Shown here piece after piece: positions 1 through 8,834 of a stretch of 64,000 nucleotides of DNA. Position 1 is the first letter of the stretch; each line of letters opens with the position of its first letter. The translations under genes were made by a program, and so were the position numbers. Source of the DNA: an uncultured Paracoccaceae bacterium (GTDB taxonomy: Bacteria; Pseudomonadota; Alphaproteobacteria; Rhodobacterales; Rhodobacteraceae); NCBI GenBank assembly GCA_947502145.1, contig CANMYO010000001.1:124001-188000 (forward strand). Reading direction: 5' to 3'. The notes beneath the pieces are model-generated. The model did not search any database. It was not told where the DNA came from and saw only the letters and a program-made list of their open reading frames with translations.

Positions 1-699
1 ACGCTGATTGGCGGCGTTGTGTTTCGCCCGTTTCATGATCCCGCCGCATGGGATGACGTCATGGATGGCGCCGTGCGGACCTGCAAGGCGCTGGTTGCGC
101 ATGGCGCGCAGCATTTGGTGCTGATTGACAGTATCTCACCCCGTCGTGCGCCCACCGCGGGCCGCGCCGATGAGGCCGAACAGATGGATAACGCCGAATG
201 GGCCGCCTTCCGGGATCGCATCGCAACGGTAGCAAAACTTGGCACAGAAGAATACGGGCTGACCGTGGGCATGCACGCCCATGCCGGTGGTTTCATCGAC
301 TTTGAACCGGAACTCGAACGCCTGCTGGACGAGGTTGACGAAAGCATCCTGAAAATCTGCTTTGACACCGGCCATCATTCCTATGCCGGCTATGATCCGG
401 TGGCCTTCATGAAGCGGCATGTGGGGCGGATATCCTACATGCACTTCAAGGACATCGACCCAGCGGTCAAGGCGGATGTCGTCGCCAATCGCACCGACTT
501 CTACAAGGCATGTGGACAGGGCATCTTTTGCAATCTGGGACAGGGGGATGTCGACTTTCCGGCGGTACGGCAAGTCTTGCTTGATGCAGGGTTTGATGGC
601 TGGTGCACGGTCGAACAGGACTGCGACCCCACCCTGCCCGGCACCCCGCTGGAGGATGCGCAAAGCAACCGGGAATATCTGCAATCCATTGGTTTCTAA
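1..699 (+). CDS. Sugar phosphate isomerase/epimerase, 5' truncated
   Basis: The frame is open from the first base, so the true start lies upstream; an internal GTG at 19 is probably not the start. The protein resembles the AP-endonuclease-2-like TIM barrels that include inosose dehydratase (IolE) and other sugar isomerases. Candidate metal or active-site residues are in HAHAGG (nt 271-288), CFDTGHH, YMHFKD and the late VEQD. It ends 12 nt before a Gfo/Idh/MocA dehydrogenase with an AAGGA ribosome site between them, so the two are probably co-transcribed in a sugar or polyol pathway. The substrate cannot be read from sequence; inositol is one option. A LacI-type regulator follows downstream on the other strand. 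Confidence 0.8.
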   Translation, partial: TLIGGVVFRPFHDPAAWDDVMDGAVRTCKALVAHGAQHLVLIDSISPRRAPTAGRADEAEQMDNAEWAAFRDRIATVAKLGTEEYGLTVGMHAHAGGFIDFEPELERLLDEVDESILKICFDTGHHSYAGYDPVAFMKRHVGRISYMHFKDIDPAVKADVVANRTDFYKACGQGIFCNLGQGDVDFPAVRQVLLDAGFDGWCTVEQDCDPTLPGTPLEDAQSNREYLQSIGF

Positions 700-711
700 A
701 GGACTATCGCA

Positions 712-1869
712 ATGGCAAAATTGAAATGGGGCATGATTGGTGGCGGTGAAGGCAGCCAAATCGGCCCAGCGCACCGTTTGGGTTCCGGGCTGGATGGCCT
801 GTTTGATTTCACCGCAGGCGCGCTTGATCACCGCCCCGATGCGGGCCGCGCCTACGGACAGCGCCTTGGCCTTACCGCAGACCGCAGCTACGGCAGTTGG
901 CAGGACATGCTGGCGGGTGAGAAGGACCGCGACGACCGGGTAGATCTGGTCACCGTGGCCACCCCCAACGCGACTCATTTTGAGATCACCAAAGCCTATC
1001 TCGAAGCAGGGTTCCACGTGCTCTGCGAAAAGCCGATGACAATGACCGTGGAAGAAGGCGAAGAGATCGTCAAAATCGCCCGGGCGTCCGGTGCAATCTG
1101 CGCGGTGAACTATGGTTACACCGGCTATTCGCTTGTGCGGCATATGCGGGCAATGGTGGCGCGCGGTGACATTGGCAAGGTGCGCGTTGTGAAGGCCGAA
1201 TTCAGCCACGGCCACCACGCGGATGCGGCAGACGCTGACAACCCGCGGGTCCGGTGGCGCTATGATCCGGCGCAGGCCGGGGTCAGCGCGCAATTTGCCG
1301 ATTGCGGCATTCACGCCATGCACATGGCCGCGTTTGTCTGCGGGCAAGAGGTCACAAAACTCTCCGCCGATACCGTCTCTGCGATCCCGGTGCGGGTGCT
1401 GGAAGATGACGCGATGGTGAATTTCCGCATGGACGGCGGCACCGTCGGGCGTCTGTGGACCTCGTCAATTGCGCTGGGGCGGCAGCATGGCCTGACCCTG
1501 CAGGTGTTTGGTGAAACCGGCGGGCTGCGTTGGGCACAGGAACACCCCAATCAGCTTTATCACATGCCGCTGAACGGGCGCTTGCAGGTGATCGAACGGG
1601 GGGAGGGCAACCTGTCACCCGAAGCGGACCGCACCAGCCGGGTCACCGTGGGACATGCAGAGGGGATGCCCCTGGCCTTTGCCAATATCTACGCTGATCT
1701 GTCCGAGGCGATCCGCGCCCGCAAGGAGGGTCGCGAAATGGATCCGGCAGCAAACCTTTATCCGCGCGCCGAAGACGGGCTGCGCTCTATGGCGGCTGTC
1801 TTTGCCGTTGCAGAAAGCGGAAAGGCGGACGGTGCCTGGGTGGATGCCCGCCCGCCGATGTTCCGCTAG
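712..1869 (+). CDS. Gfo/Idh/MocA family oxidoreductase
   Basis: A 385-residue NAD(P)-dependent sugar or polyol dehydrogenase. The N-terminal Rossmann motif is GGGEGSQIG (about residues 9-17), and the family signature CEKPMT sits near residue 105. DCGIHAMHM near 200 carries the usual catalytic histidine region. The ATG at 712 has AAGGA eight bases upstream. It follows the TIM-barrel isomerase closely, the common arrangement in inositol and hexose oxidation pathways where a dehydrogenase makes the keto sugar handled by the isomerase. The exact substrate is unknown. Confidence 0.85.
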   Translation: MAKLKWGMIGGGEGSQIGPAHRLGSGLDGLFDFTAGALDHRPDAGRAYGQRLGLTADRSYGSWQDMLAGEKDRDDRVDLVTVATPNATHFEITKAYLEAGFHVLCEKPMTMTVEEGEEIVKIARASGAICAVNYGYTGYSLVRHMRAMVARGDIGKVRVVKAEFSHGHHADAADADNPRVRWRYDPAQAGVSAQFADCGIHAMHMAAFVCGQEVTKLSADTVSAIPVRVLEDDAMVNFRMDGGTVGRLWTSSIALGRQHGLTLQVFGETGGLRWAQEHPNQLYHMPLNGRLQVIERGEGNLSPEADRTSRVTVGHAEGMPLAFANIYADLSEAIRARKEGREMDPAANLYPRAEDGLRSMAAVFAVAESGKADGAWVDARPPMFR

Positions 1870-1908
1870 CCCTTGCGTGACGGTGTGGCTGGGCTAAGTT
1901 ACACCGTC

Positions 1909-2205
1909 ATGATCAACCGTTTTGTGCCCCTGTTCTGCCTTCTGTTGCCCGCCTGCGATGGCTTTGGTGGGGATGCCTTGGGTGCGAATGCGCCCTCTCC
2001 GATGCTAGGGGCGCTGACGTGCGTTGACGCAATTGCCGACCGCTACGACCGTGCGCGCCGCAACATCGTTGTCGTGCGCACCGATACCACGCGCGAGGGC
2101 ACGGTCACGCTGCTGTCGGTGGATGGTGATATCGCGGATTATCGCTGTGTCGTCGCGCCCGGCGGCAGCATCACCGATCTGGTGCCGCTAACGGATCGGG
2201 CGTAG
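1909..2205 (+). CDS. Small hypothetical lipoprotein
   Basis: A 98-residue protein. I chose ATG 1909 because it gives a short signal peptide ending in a lipobox (LLLPAC, Cys at about residue 17), so it is probably a lipid-anchored envelope protein. An upstream in-frame ATG at 1873 would put 12 residues before the signal peptide and is unlikely. The mature part has two further cysteines (about residues 38 and 80) that could form a disulfide. Its 3' end overlaps the convergent LacI-type gene by 18 nt. I do not recognise a family, and no function is assigned. Confidence 0.6.
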   Translation: MINRFVPLFCLLLPACDGFGGDALGANAPSPMLGALTCVDAIADRYDRARRNIVVVRTDTTREGTVTLLSVDGDIADYRCVVAPGGSITDLVPLTDRA

Positions 2206-3186
2206 CGTCCCACGTTCCACGATGTCGCAGGGAAACAGCCGCGCTTCGGGCGGCGGGCTGGTGTCGCCCAGCATATCCACGATCAGCCCCACCGAGGCCC
2301 GAATGATATCTCCGATGGGTTGCCGGATCGTTGTCAGATCAATATTGGCCCAGCCGGCCATTTCCATGTCGTTCAGCCCGATGATGCCAATATCATCCGG
2401 CACCGATAGCCCCGCGTCGCGCACAGCGGACAATGCACCGATCGACAGCACATCATCGCCGCAGAAATAGGCCTGCGCCGGATCGCCCTGCAACAGGCGG
2501 GTCATTTCGGCCCGCCCCGCGTCAAAGGAGTACTCTTCCGCAAACGAATGGCTGACGCTGATCCCGGGACGTCCTTCAAGGTCCGCCATAAACCCAGCGA
2601 GGCGATCCTGCGTTGATGTCGCAGCCTCCGGTCCGCCCAGAAAGGCGATCCGGTCATAGCCCCGCGCCAACAGCGTCTGGGCCGCCATGCGACCACATTC
2701 GGCATTGTTGATCCCCACGACATTCACATGCGGCGCGGTGGAATAGCGCCCAAAGGTGTGCACCACCGGAACCCCGGCATCGGCAAACGCCTTGGAAAAC
2801 CCCGGCGGCAAGGTGGATGAGGCGACAATCACACCGTCCACGGAATATTGCCGCATCATCTGGACCGAATTTTGCGGGTCGGTCTCATCCGACAGATTCA
2901 CCAGCAGGGGTCGCAACCCGCGTTCCTGCAGGGCGCGGGTAAAACGGTCAAAGACGGTCAGGAAAATCGGGTTGTGAAAGTTGTTGCTGATCAACCCAAT
3001 CATCTTGGTGCGGCCCGTCGTCAATGACGAGGCCAGCGCATTGGGACTATAGCCAAGCTCGGCCGCGGCGTGCTGCACTTTGCTGCGCATTTTCGCCGAG
3101 ACAGAGGCCCCGTCCGTAAAGGTGCGCGACACCGCAGAGCGTGATACGCCTGCCCGTTCTGCAACATCCTTCAGTGTAACCGCCAA
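2188..3186 (-). CDS. LacI family transcriptional regulator
   Basis: A 332-residue repressor. The N-terminal helix-turn-helix reads VTLKDVAERAGVSRSAVSR, followed by the hinge helix SPNALASSL and a periplasmic-binding-protein-like effector domain (MIGLISNNFHNPIF onwards; the late signature is IGIIGLNDME). I chose the TTG at 3186: it has AGGGGGA just upstream, puts the HTH at residue 3, and leaves the palindrome at 3255-3272 in the leader. The longer frame to 3261 would run through that palindrome. It probably controls the neighbouring isomerase/dehydrogenase cluster and itself. The inducer is unknown. Confidence 0.85.
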   Translation of the reverse strand: MAVTLKDVAERAGVSRSAVSRTFTDGASVSAKMRSKVQHAAAELGYSPNALASSLTTGRTKMIGLISNNFHNPIFLTVFDRFTRALQERGLRPLLVNLSDETDPQNSVQMMRQYSVDGVIVASSTLPPGFSKAFADAGVPVVHTFGRYSTAPHVNVVGINNAECGRMAAQTLLARGYDRIAFLGGPEAATSTQDRLAGFMADLEGRPGISVSHSFAEEYSFDAGRAEMTRLLQGDPAQAYFCGDDVLSIGALSAVRDAGLSVPDDIGIIGLNDMEMAGWANIDLTTIRQPIGDIIRASVGLIVDMLGDTSPPPEARLFPCDIVERGTLRPIR

Positions 3187-3254
3187 GACATTTCCCCCTG
3201 CGCCCAAAGTATTAGCGCAGCTCCTTTGCGTTCGCACGCCTTGGATAACATCAT

Positions 3255-3272
3255 TTTGCAACCTGTTGCAAA
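3255..3272. promoter_or_regulatory. Probable LacI-family operator (18-bp palindrome)
   Basis: TTTGCAAC, two bases, GTTGCAAA: a perfect 8+8 inverted repeat lying 69 bp upstream of the chosen lacI-family start, also just past the end of nrdJ. LacI-family repressors bind even-spaced palindromes of this size, so autoregulation is the simple reading. No second copy was found near the target genes, whose promoter is outside the window. Confidence 0.5.
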
Positions 3273-3281
3273 GTCAGTCGA

Positions 3282-5567
3282 TCACCCGCATTTTGAATAA
3301 CCGCAGGACCCGCAGGTCATGCAGCCTTCGACCATGCGCAGCTCATAGGATCCGCAAGATGTGCAGGCCTTGCCCCGCGGTGCCCCGTTCAGTGCCACGA
3401 CGTCCGCCTGCGGATCGGCCTTCAGCCCCATCCCCTCGCCAGCAAGGAACCCTGTCGCGACCATGTGCCGTTCGATCACGCCACCAATGGCCGCGAGAAT
3501 TGACGGCACGTATTTGCCCTGCATCCATGCACCGCCGCGGGGGTCAAACACGGCCTTGAGCTCTTCGACAACAAAGGACACATCGCCGCCACGCCGGAAC
3601 ACGGCCGAAATCATCCGCGTCAGGGCCACCGTCCAGGCAAAGTGCTCCATATTCTTTGAGTTGATAAAGACCTCAAACGGGCGCCGATGTCCGGCGACAA
3701 CCAGATCGTTAACGGTGATGTAAATGGCATGTTCGCTATCCGGCCACTTCAGCTTGTAGGTCGCGCCTTCCAGTTCTTGGGGTCGGCCAAGCGGTTCGGA
3801 CATATAGACAACCTCGGCCCCTTCACCATCGACGTCGCGCACCTGATCGGGCACTTCTGCGGCAGGTTTCTCTTCACTCACCGACAGAACCGACCCGGTC
3901 ACATCATTGGGACGATAGGTTGTGCAGCCTTTGCAGCCCTGATCCCATGCGGCCATGTAGACCTCTTTGAAATCGTCAAAGCCGATGTCCTCAGGGCAGT
4001 TGATCGTCTTGGAAATTGAACTGTCGATCCACTTCTGCGCTGCCGCCTGCATCCGCACATGTTCCAGAGGGGCCAGCGTCTGGGCGTTGACAAAATAATC
4101 GGGCAGAGGCGCATCGCCTTTCAGATCGCGCCACATCTGCACGGCGTAATCGACGACCTCTTCTTCGGTGCGCGACCCGTCCTTTTGCAGCACTTTGCGG
4201 GTGTAGGCATAGGCAAACACCGGCTCGATCCCCGACGACACATTGCCCGCGTAAAGGGAAATCGTGCCGGTTGGGGCGATCGAGGTCAGCAAAGCATTGC
4301 GAATGCCGTGGGTGCGAATTGCTTCGCGCACGTCTTCGTCCATGTCCTGCATAGTGCCTGACGCCAGGAATTTTTCCGCGTCAAACAGCGGGAACGCCCC
4401 CTTTTCGCGGGCCAGATCGACCGAGGCGAGATAAGCCGCGCGGGCAATCGCCTTCATCCAGCTTTCGGTCTGTGCCGCCGCCTCTTCCGATCCATAACGC
4501 AGTCCCAGCATCAGCAGGGCATCGGCCAGACCCGTCACACCCAGACCGATCCGGCGCTTGGCCTGCGCCTCCTGCGCCTGCGCCTCCAGCGGGAACTGGC
4601 TGACGTCGACAACGTTATCCATCATCCGCACCGAGGTGGCGACAAGGGTGCGCAGCGCGTCCTGATCCAGCTTTGCGGTGGCCTCAAACGGATCGCTGAC
4701 CAGCCGCGCCAGGTTGATCGACCCCAGCAAACAGGCGCCGTAGGGCGGCAGAGGTTGTTCGCCGCAAGGGTTCGTGGCTGCAATGGTTTCACAATAGCTT
4801 AGATTATTGGCCTGATTGATCCGGTCGATGAAAATCACACCGGGTTCGGCATAATCATAAGTGGATTGCATGATCGCATCCCACAATTCGCGGGCCTGCA
4901 CGGTGCGATATGTCTGCCCCTTGAACACAAGATCCCATGGGCCATCCGCCTTGACCGCCTCCATAAAGGGATCGGTGATCAGGACGGACATGTTAAACAT
5001 GCGCAGCCGCGCCGGGTCCGACTTGGCGGTGATGAAATCCTCAACATCGGGGTGATCGCAGCGCATTGTCGCCATCATCGCCCCGCGCCGTGATCCTGCG
5101 GACATGATCGTGCGACACATCGCGTCCCAAACATCCATGAACGACAACGGGCCAGAGGCATCCGCCGCAACACCATGCACCGCAGCGCCCTTGGGGCGAA
5201 TGGTGCTGAAGTCATAGCCGATGCCGCCACCCTGCTGCATCGTCAATGCGGCCTCTTTGAGCATGTCAAAGATTCCGCCCATGCTGTCAGGCACCGTGCC
5301 CATGACAAAGCAGTTGAACAAGGTCACCTGCCGCGCCGTGCCCGCCCCTGCGGTGATCCGGCCTGCGGGCAGATATTTGAAATCCTCCAGCGCGTCATAA
5401 AAGGTGGCCTCCCATGTGGCAGGGTCCTCTTCGACCGTGGCCAATGCGCTTGCGATCCGCTTCCAGGTGCCCTCGACCGTGTCGTCAATCGGCGTGCCAT
5501 CGGCCTCTTTGAAACGGTATTTCATATCCCAGATTTGTTCGGCAATCGGGGCGGCAAAACGAGTCAT
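3282..5567 (-). CDS. nrdJ: Adenosylcobalamin-dependent ribonucleotide reductase (class II)
   Basis: A 761-residue class II enzyme that reduces ribonucleotides to deoxyribonucleotides using coenzyme B12, so it works with or without oxygen. NPCGEQPLPPYGACLLGSIN near residue 265 is the family active-site signature with its catalytic cysteine. GTISLYAGNVSSGIEP lies near 435. The C-terminus ends in a cysteine-rich zinc-ribbon-like tail (CTSCGSYE, CMTCGSCGYSKCG) that probably re-reduces the active site. The upstream region carries NrdR-type boxes and a perfect DnaA box. The window also encodes cobU and a cobC-like gene needed for the cofactor. No class I nrdAB is seen here. Confidence 0.95.
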   Translation of the reverse strand: MTRFAAPIAEQIWDMKYRFKEADGTPIDDTVEGTWKRIASALATVEEDPATWEATFYDALEDFKYLPAGRITAGAGTARQVTLFNCFVMGTVPDSMGGIFDMLKEAALTMQQGGGIGYDFSTIRPKGAAVHGVAADASGPLSFMDVWDAMCRTIMSAGSRRGAMMATMRCDHPDVEDFITAKSDPARLRMFNMSVLITDPFMEAVKADGPWDLVFKGQTYRTVQARELWDAIMQSTYDYAEPGVIFIDRINQANNLSYCETIAATNPCGEQPLPPYGACLLGSINLARLVSDPFEATAKLDQDALRTLVATSVRMMDNVVDVSQFPLEAQAQEAQAKRRIGLGVTGLADALLMLGLRYGSEEAAAQTESWMKAIARAAYLASVDLAREKGAFPLFDAEKFLASGTMQDMDEDVREAIRTHGIRNALLTSIAPTGTISLYAGNVSSGIEPVFAYAYTRKVLQKDGSRTEEEVVDYAVQMWRDLKGDAPLPDYFVNAQTLAPLEHVRMQAAAQKWIDSSISKTINCPEDIGFDDFKEVYMAAWDQGCKGCTTYRPNDVTGSVLSVSEEKPAAEVPDQVRDVDGEGAEVVYMSEPLGRPQELEGATYKLKWPDSEHAIYITVNDLVVAGHRRPFEVFINSKNMEHFAWTVALTRMISAVFRRGGDVSFVVEELKAVFDPRGGAWMQGKYVPSILAAIGGVIERHMVATGFLAGEGMGLKADPQADVVALNGAPRGKACTSCGSYELRMVEGCMTCGSCGYSKCG

Positions 5568-5665
5568 ATTGGTGGCTTTCCGGGCTAAGCGTGGCAGGCA
5601 GGACCTGTATCATACGGGGTGGATCGAGATTCGGAAACGGGTGGCGTTCAGATTGGCTCACACAT

Positions 5666-5674
5666 TTATCCACA
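5666..5674 (+). promoter_or_regulatory. DnaA box (consensus TTATCCACA)
   Basis: An exact match to the 9-mer bound by the initiator DnaA, 99 bp upstream of the nrdJ start and overlapping the first NrdR-type box by 3 bases. DnaA boxes are known in the E. coli nrdAB promoter, so a role in timing dNTP supply is plausible. It is a single box without an AT-rich unwinding element, so not an origin. Confidence 0.5.
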
Positions 5675-5717
5675 CAATATATTGTGCATCAACACCTATC
5701 AACACCTATATGCAGCC
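5672..5717. promoter_or_regulatory. NrdR box pair upstream of nrdJ
   Basis: Box 1 (5672-5687) contains the perfect 14-bp palindrome CACAATATATTGTG at 5673-5686, matching the NrdR consensus. A weaker box (ACACCTATATGCAG, from 5702) starts 30 bp further upstream of nrdJ, the roughly three-helical-turn spacing typical of paired NrdR sites. Between and into it lies a tandem near-repeat, AACACCTATC and AACACCTATA (5691-5710). NrdR represses ribonucleotide reductase genes when dATP is high. The nrdR gene itself is not in the window. Confidence 0.7.
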
Positions 5718-5771
5718 CAATTGTGATCTGTCGCCCTTGAATCACACACCCAACCCTGCAACATAGGGGCC

Positions 5772-6203
5772 ATGACAGGTACCGTGCATCTTCTCAAGCT
5801 TTCGGTTGGCACCGATGACGTCGCCGGGCTTGATGCCTGGCAGGCGACCAAACCGGCGCAGACTGACGATGGCTACCCCCGCCATATCACCCGGATGTGG
5901 CCCAAGCGAGGGGATGAGGTGCTGAACGGCGGCTCCATCTTCTGGGTCATCAAGGGTGTGATCCTGTGCCGCCAGCCGGTGCTGCGGTTGGATGAACATA
6001 TTGGTGCTGACGGAATCCGGCGCTGCGCGATTGTGAGTGCACCGGGTCTGATCCGGGTGGCCGCCACGCCAAAACGCGCGTTTCAGGGCTGGCGTTACCT
6101 GGCGACCGGTGACGCCCCGGCGGACCTGCCCGCAGGGGTGCAGCACGAAGCAGCGCTACCGCCCGAAATGTCCAAGGCGCTGGCCGCGATTGGCGTCCGC
6201 TAG
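5772..6203 (+). CDS. DUF1489 family protein
   Basis: A 143-residue protein of a family conserved in Rhodobacterales and other alphaproteobacteria. Characteristic segments are LLKLSVGTDD near the N-terminus, TRMWPKRGDE near 45, GGSIFWVIKG near 58 and RPFQGWRYL-like FQGWRYL near 104. There is no signal peptide or membrane segment, so it is probably cytosolic. Its function is unknown. It is divergent from nrdJ across a 204-bp region holding the DnaA and NrdR sites, and it precedes hisS by 70 bp. Confidence 0.75.
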   Translation: MTGTVHLLKLSVGTDDVAGLDAWQATKPAQTDDGYPRHITRMWPKRGDEVLNGGSIFWVIKGVILCRQPVLRLDEHIGADGIRRCAIVSAPGLIRVAATPKRAFQGWRYLATGDAPADLPAGVQHEAALPPEMSKALAAIGVR

Positions 6204-6273
6204 GGAAACCGCATTGCCCCGCAAACCCCTGCGGGTTAAACGGCCCCCGTAACCATTCCCAAGGGCACGGATC

Positions 6274-7752
6274 ATGGCCAAGGACAAGAAACAACCCCGC
6301 CCCAAGGCGATCACGCCAAAAGGCTTTCGCGACTACTTTGGGGCCGAAGTGGCCCAGCGCCAGCAGATGCTGACCAAGATCGCCGGGGTCTACCATCGGT
6401 ATGGCTTTGATGCGCTGGAAACCTCGGCTGTTGAAACGGTCGAGGCATTGGGCAAGTTTCTGCCTGACGTGGACCGCCCCAACGCGGGTGTCTTCGCCTG
6501 GGAAGAAGACGGCGACTGGCTGGCGCTGCGCTATGACATGACCGCCCCGCTGGCGCGGGTCTTTGCCCAGTACCGCAATGATCTGCCGACCCCCTATCGC
6601 CGCTATGCGATGGGGCCGGTCTGGCGCAACGAAAAGCCGGGTCCGGGCCGATTCCGGCAGTTTTATCAATGTGATGCCGACACCGTGGGCACAGGGTCCG
6701 TGGCCGCGGATGCCGAAATCTGCGCGATGCTGTCCGACACGCTTGAGGCTGTCGGGATTCCGCGTGGCGACTACGTCATCCGCATCAACAACCGCAAAGT
6801 GCTGAACGGTGTGCTCGAAGTCGCAGGCCTGTCTGGCGACGACGATGAGGCCGCCCGCGGGATCGTGCTGCGCGCCATCGACAAGCTGGACCGGCTGGGC
6901 ATTGACGGGGTGCGCGCGCTGCTGGGCGCAGGCCGCAAGGACGAAAGCGGCCACTTTACCGAAGGTGCCGGGCTCACTGACGCGCAGGCTGACGTCGTGA
7001 TGGGGTTCATGGCGGCAAAGCGCGATTCTGGCGCGGCAACAGTCGCGCGCCTGTCAGAACTCGTCGCGGATTCAGCAATCGGCACAGAGGGCGTGGCAGA
7101 ACTGCAGACCATCTCTGATCTGCTTGACGCCCAAGGCTACGGCCCTGACCGCATCACCATCGACCCTTCCGTCGTGCGTGGCCTTGGCTACTACACCGGA
7201 CCGGTCTACGAGGCGGAACTCACCTTTGAAGTCACCGACGAAAAGGGCCGGCCGCGCAACTTTGGCTCGGTCGCAGGCGGCGGGCGATATGACGATCTGG
7301 TCAAACGCTTCACCGGGCAGGCCGTCCCGGCAACCGGGGTGTCCATCGGGGTGGACCGGCTTTTGGCGGCGCTGCACGCCAAGGGGCGGCTTGATACCGC
7401 ATCTGTCGGGCCCGTGATCGTGACGGTCATGGATCGCGACCGGATGGCGGATTACCAGACGATGGTTGCGGAGCTGCGGCAAGCAGGCATCCGCGCCGAG
7501 GTGTATCTCGGCAATCCCCGGAACTTTGGCAATCAGCTGAAATATGCGGACAAACGCGACAGCCCGATTGCGATCATTGCCGGTGGCGATGAATTTGACG
7601 CCGGCAAGGTCCAGATCAAGGACCTGATCCTGGGGGCCAAGATCGCGCAAAGCGCAAGCGCCGAAGAATGGAAAGATCACCCGCAGCAGTTTGAAGTGGC
7701 CCGCGACCAGCTGGTCGCCAAGGTTCAGGCGATATTGGCGAGCCAGGGCTGA
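6274..7752 (+). CDS. hisS: Histidyl-tRNA synthetase
   Basis: A 492-residue class II aminoacyl-tRNA synthetase that charges tRNA-His. Motif 1 precedes the [10 protein letters not shown] segment; motif 2 is [19 protein letters not shown] near residue 112; the histidine-binding signature is [12 protein letters not shown] near 304; motif 3 has GVSIGVDRL near 356. It is about 70 residues longer than E. coli HisRS, and the motif-2 loop differs (RNEKPGPG instead of RHERPQKG), as expected for the divergent alphaproteobacterial HisRS. The stop overlaps the hisZ start by one base (TGATG), so the genes are one operon. Confidence 0.95.
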   Translation: MAKDKKQPRPKAITPKGFRDYFGAEVAQRQQMLTKIAGVYHRYGFDALETSAVETVEALGKFLPDVDRPNAGVFAWEEDGDWLALRYDMTAPLARVFAQYRNDLPTPYRRYAMGPVWRNEKPGPGRFRQFYQCDADTVGTGSVAADAEICAMLSDTLEAVGIPRGDYVIRINNRKVLNGVLEVAGLSGDDDEAARGIVLRAIDKLDRLGIDGVRALLGAGRKDESGHFTEGAGLTDAQADVVMGFMAAKRDSGAATVARLSELVADSAIGTEGVAELQTISDLLDAQGYGPDRITIDPSVVRGLGYYTGPVYEAELTFEVTDEKGRPRNFGSVAGGGRYDDLVKRFTGQAVPATGVSIGVDRLLAALHAKGRLDTASVGPVIVTVMDRDRMADYQTMVAELRQAGIRAEVYLGNPRNFGNQLKYADKRDSPIAIIAGGDEFDAGKVQIKDLILGAKIAQSASAEEWKDHPQQFEVARDQLVAKVQAILASQG

Positions 7753-8834
7753 TGGACACGCTTGCAATTGCAGCCGAAGCTGACCGCCTGCGCGATCTGT
7801 TTGTCACACATGGCGCACAGGTGGTGGATGCAGATATCCTGCTGCCGGCCGATACGTTGCTGGACCTTTATGGCGAGGACATCCGTGGCCGTGCCTATCT
7901 GACCTCTGACCCCATGGGGGGTGAGGTCGTGCTGCGCCCCGATTTCACCGTGCCCGTCGTGCAAAAGCATATGGAAAGCCGGGCAGAACCCGCCCGCTAT
8001 ACCTACGCGGGCAAGGTGTTTCGCAAACAGGACAATGACCCGGCACGGGCGCGGGAATATGCGCAGGTCGGGTTTGAAGTCTTCGACGGGCGCGATCCAG
8101 CCGGGGCTGACGCCTGCGTGTTTGCAGCGATTGCCAAGGCGCTTGACGGGTTGCCTGTACGCGCAGCCATGGGCGATATCGGGATTCTGACCGCAGCAGT
8201 CACGGGGCTCAAGACCTCTGATACGCGCAAGGCCGCGCTGATGCGCCACATCTGGCGCCCGCGCAAGTTCAAGGCGCTGCTTGACCGCTTTGGCGGCCGC
8301 ACGCCCCCCCCACCCAGCCGGGTGGCCCTGCTCGCCAAGGCTGATCCACTTGCGGCGGCGACACAGGTGCAGGGCCTGCGCAGCCTGACCGAGGTTCAAA
8401 ACCGCATCGACGCCTTGCGTGCGGATGCGCAGACCCCCCCAATCAGCGCCGAGGAGCTGGATCTGATCGACGAACTGTTGGCAATGCGCGAAACCGCACC
8501 ACATGTGCTCAGCCGGTTTCGCGACATCGCCGTCGATATGCCGGCCATTTCAAAGGCCGTACTGGCGCTGTCGGGGCGGCTCGCGGCGCTCGAATCCCGC
8601 GGGATCGACCTCGACAACCTCGAATTCGAAGGCAGCTATGGGCGCACTTCGCTGGAATATTACGATGGGTTCGTCTTTGGCTTTTACGCCACCGAAATCG
8701 CGGGCCTGCCCCCGATCGCCACCGGCGGCCGCTATGACGCGTTGACCGCACGGCTGGGACAGGGCCGCGCAGCACCCGCCGTGGGGGGCGTCGTGCGCCC
8801 CGATCTGGTGCTGTCATTGCAGGGGGCTGGATGA
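7752..8834 (+). CDS. hisZ: ATP phosphoribosyltransferase regulatory subunit
   Basis: A 360-residue HisRS paralogue that lacks tRNA charging and forms a hetero-octamer with the short HisG, giving the first step of histidine synthesis its feedback control. It keeps the class II core (PDFTVPVVQKH near 59, YAGKVFRKQ near 83) and a late glycine-rich segment (ATGGRYDALTARLG) but not the HisRS anticodon domain. It overlaps hisS by 1 nt and hisG by 4 nt. The short HisG next door (230 residues) needs HisZ, which confirms the call. Confidence 0.92.
   Translation: MDTLAIAAEADRLRDLFVTHGAQVVDADILLPADTLLDLYGEDIRGRAYLTSDPMGGEVVLRPDFTVPVVQKHMESRAEPARYTYAGKVFRKQDNDPARAREYAQVGFEVFDGRDPAGADACVFAAIAKALDGLPVRAAMGDIGILTAAVTGLKTSDTRKAALMRHIWRPRKFKALLDRFGGRTPPPPSRVALLAKADPLAAATQVQGLRSLTEVQNRIDALRADAQTPPISAEELDLIDELLAMRETAPHVLSRFRDIAVDMPAISKAVLALSGRLAALESRGIDLDNLEFEGSYGRTSLEYYDGFVFGFYATEIAGLPPIATGGRYDALTARLGQGRAAPAVGGVVRPDLVLSLQGAG

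Noticed and set aside
136-1347. 403-codon minus-strand frame
   Set aside because: It lies antisense to the isomerase and Gfo/Idh genes, both of which have clear family motifs. High GC makes such long shadow frames common.
5950-6954. 334-codon minus-strand frame
   Set aside because: It is antisense to DUF1489 and hisS, with low-complexity Arg/Gly/Pro composition.
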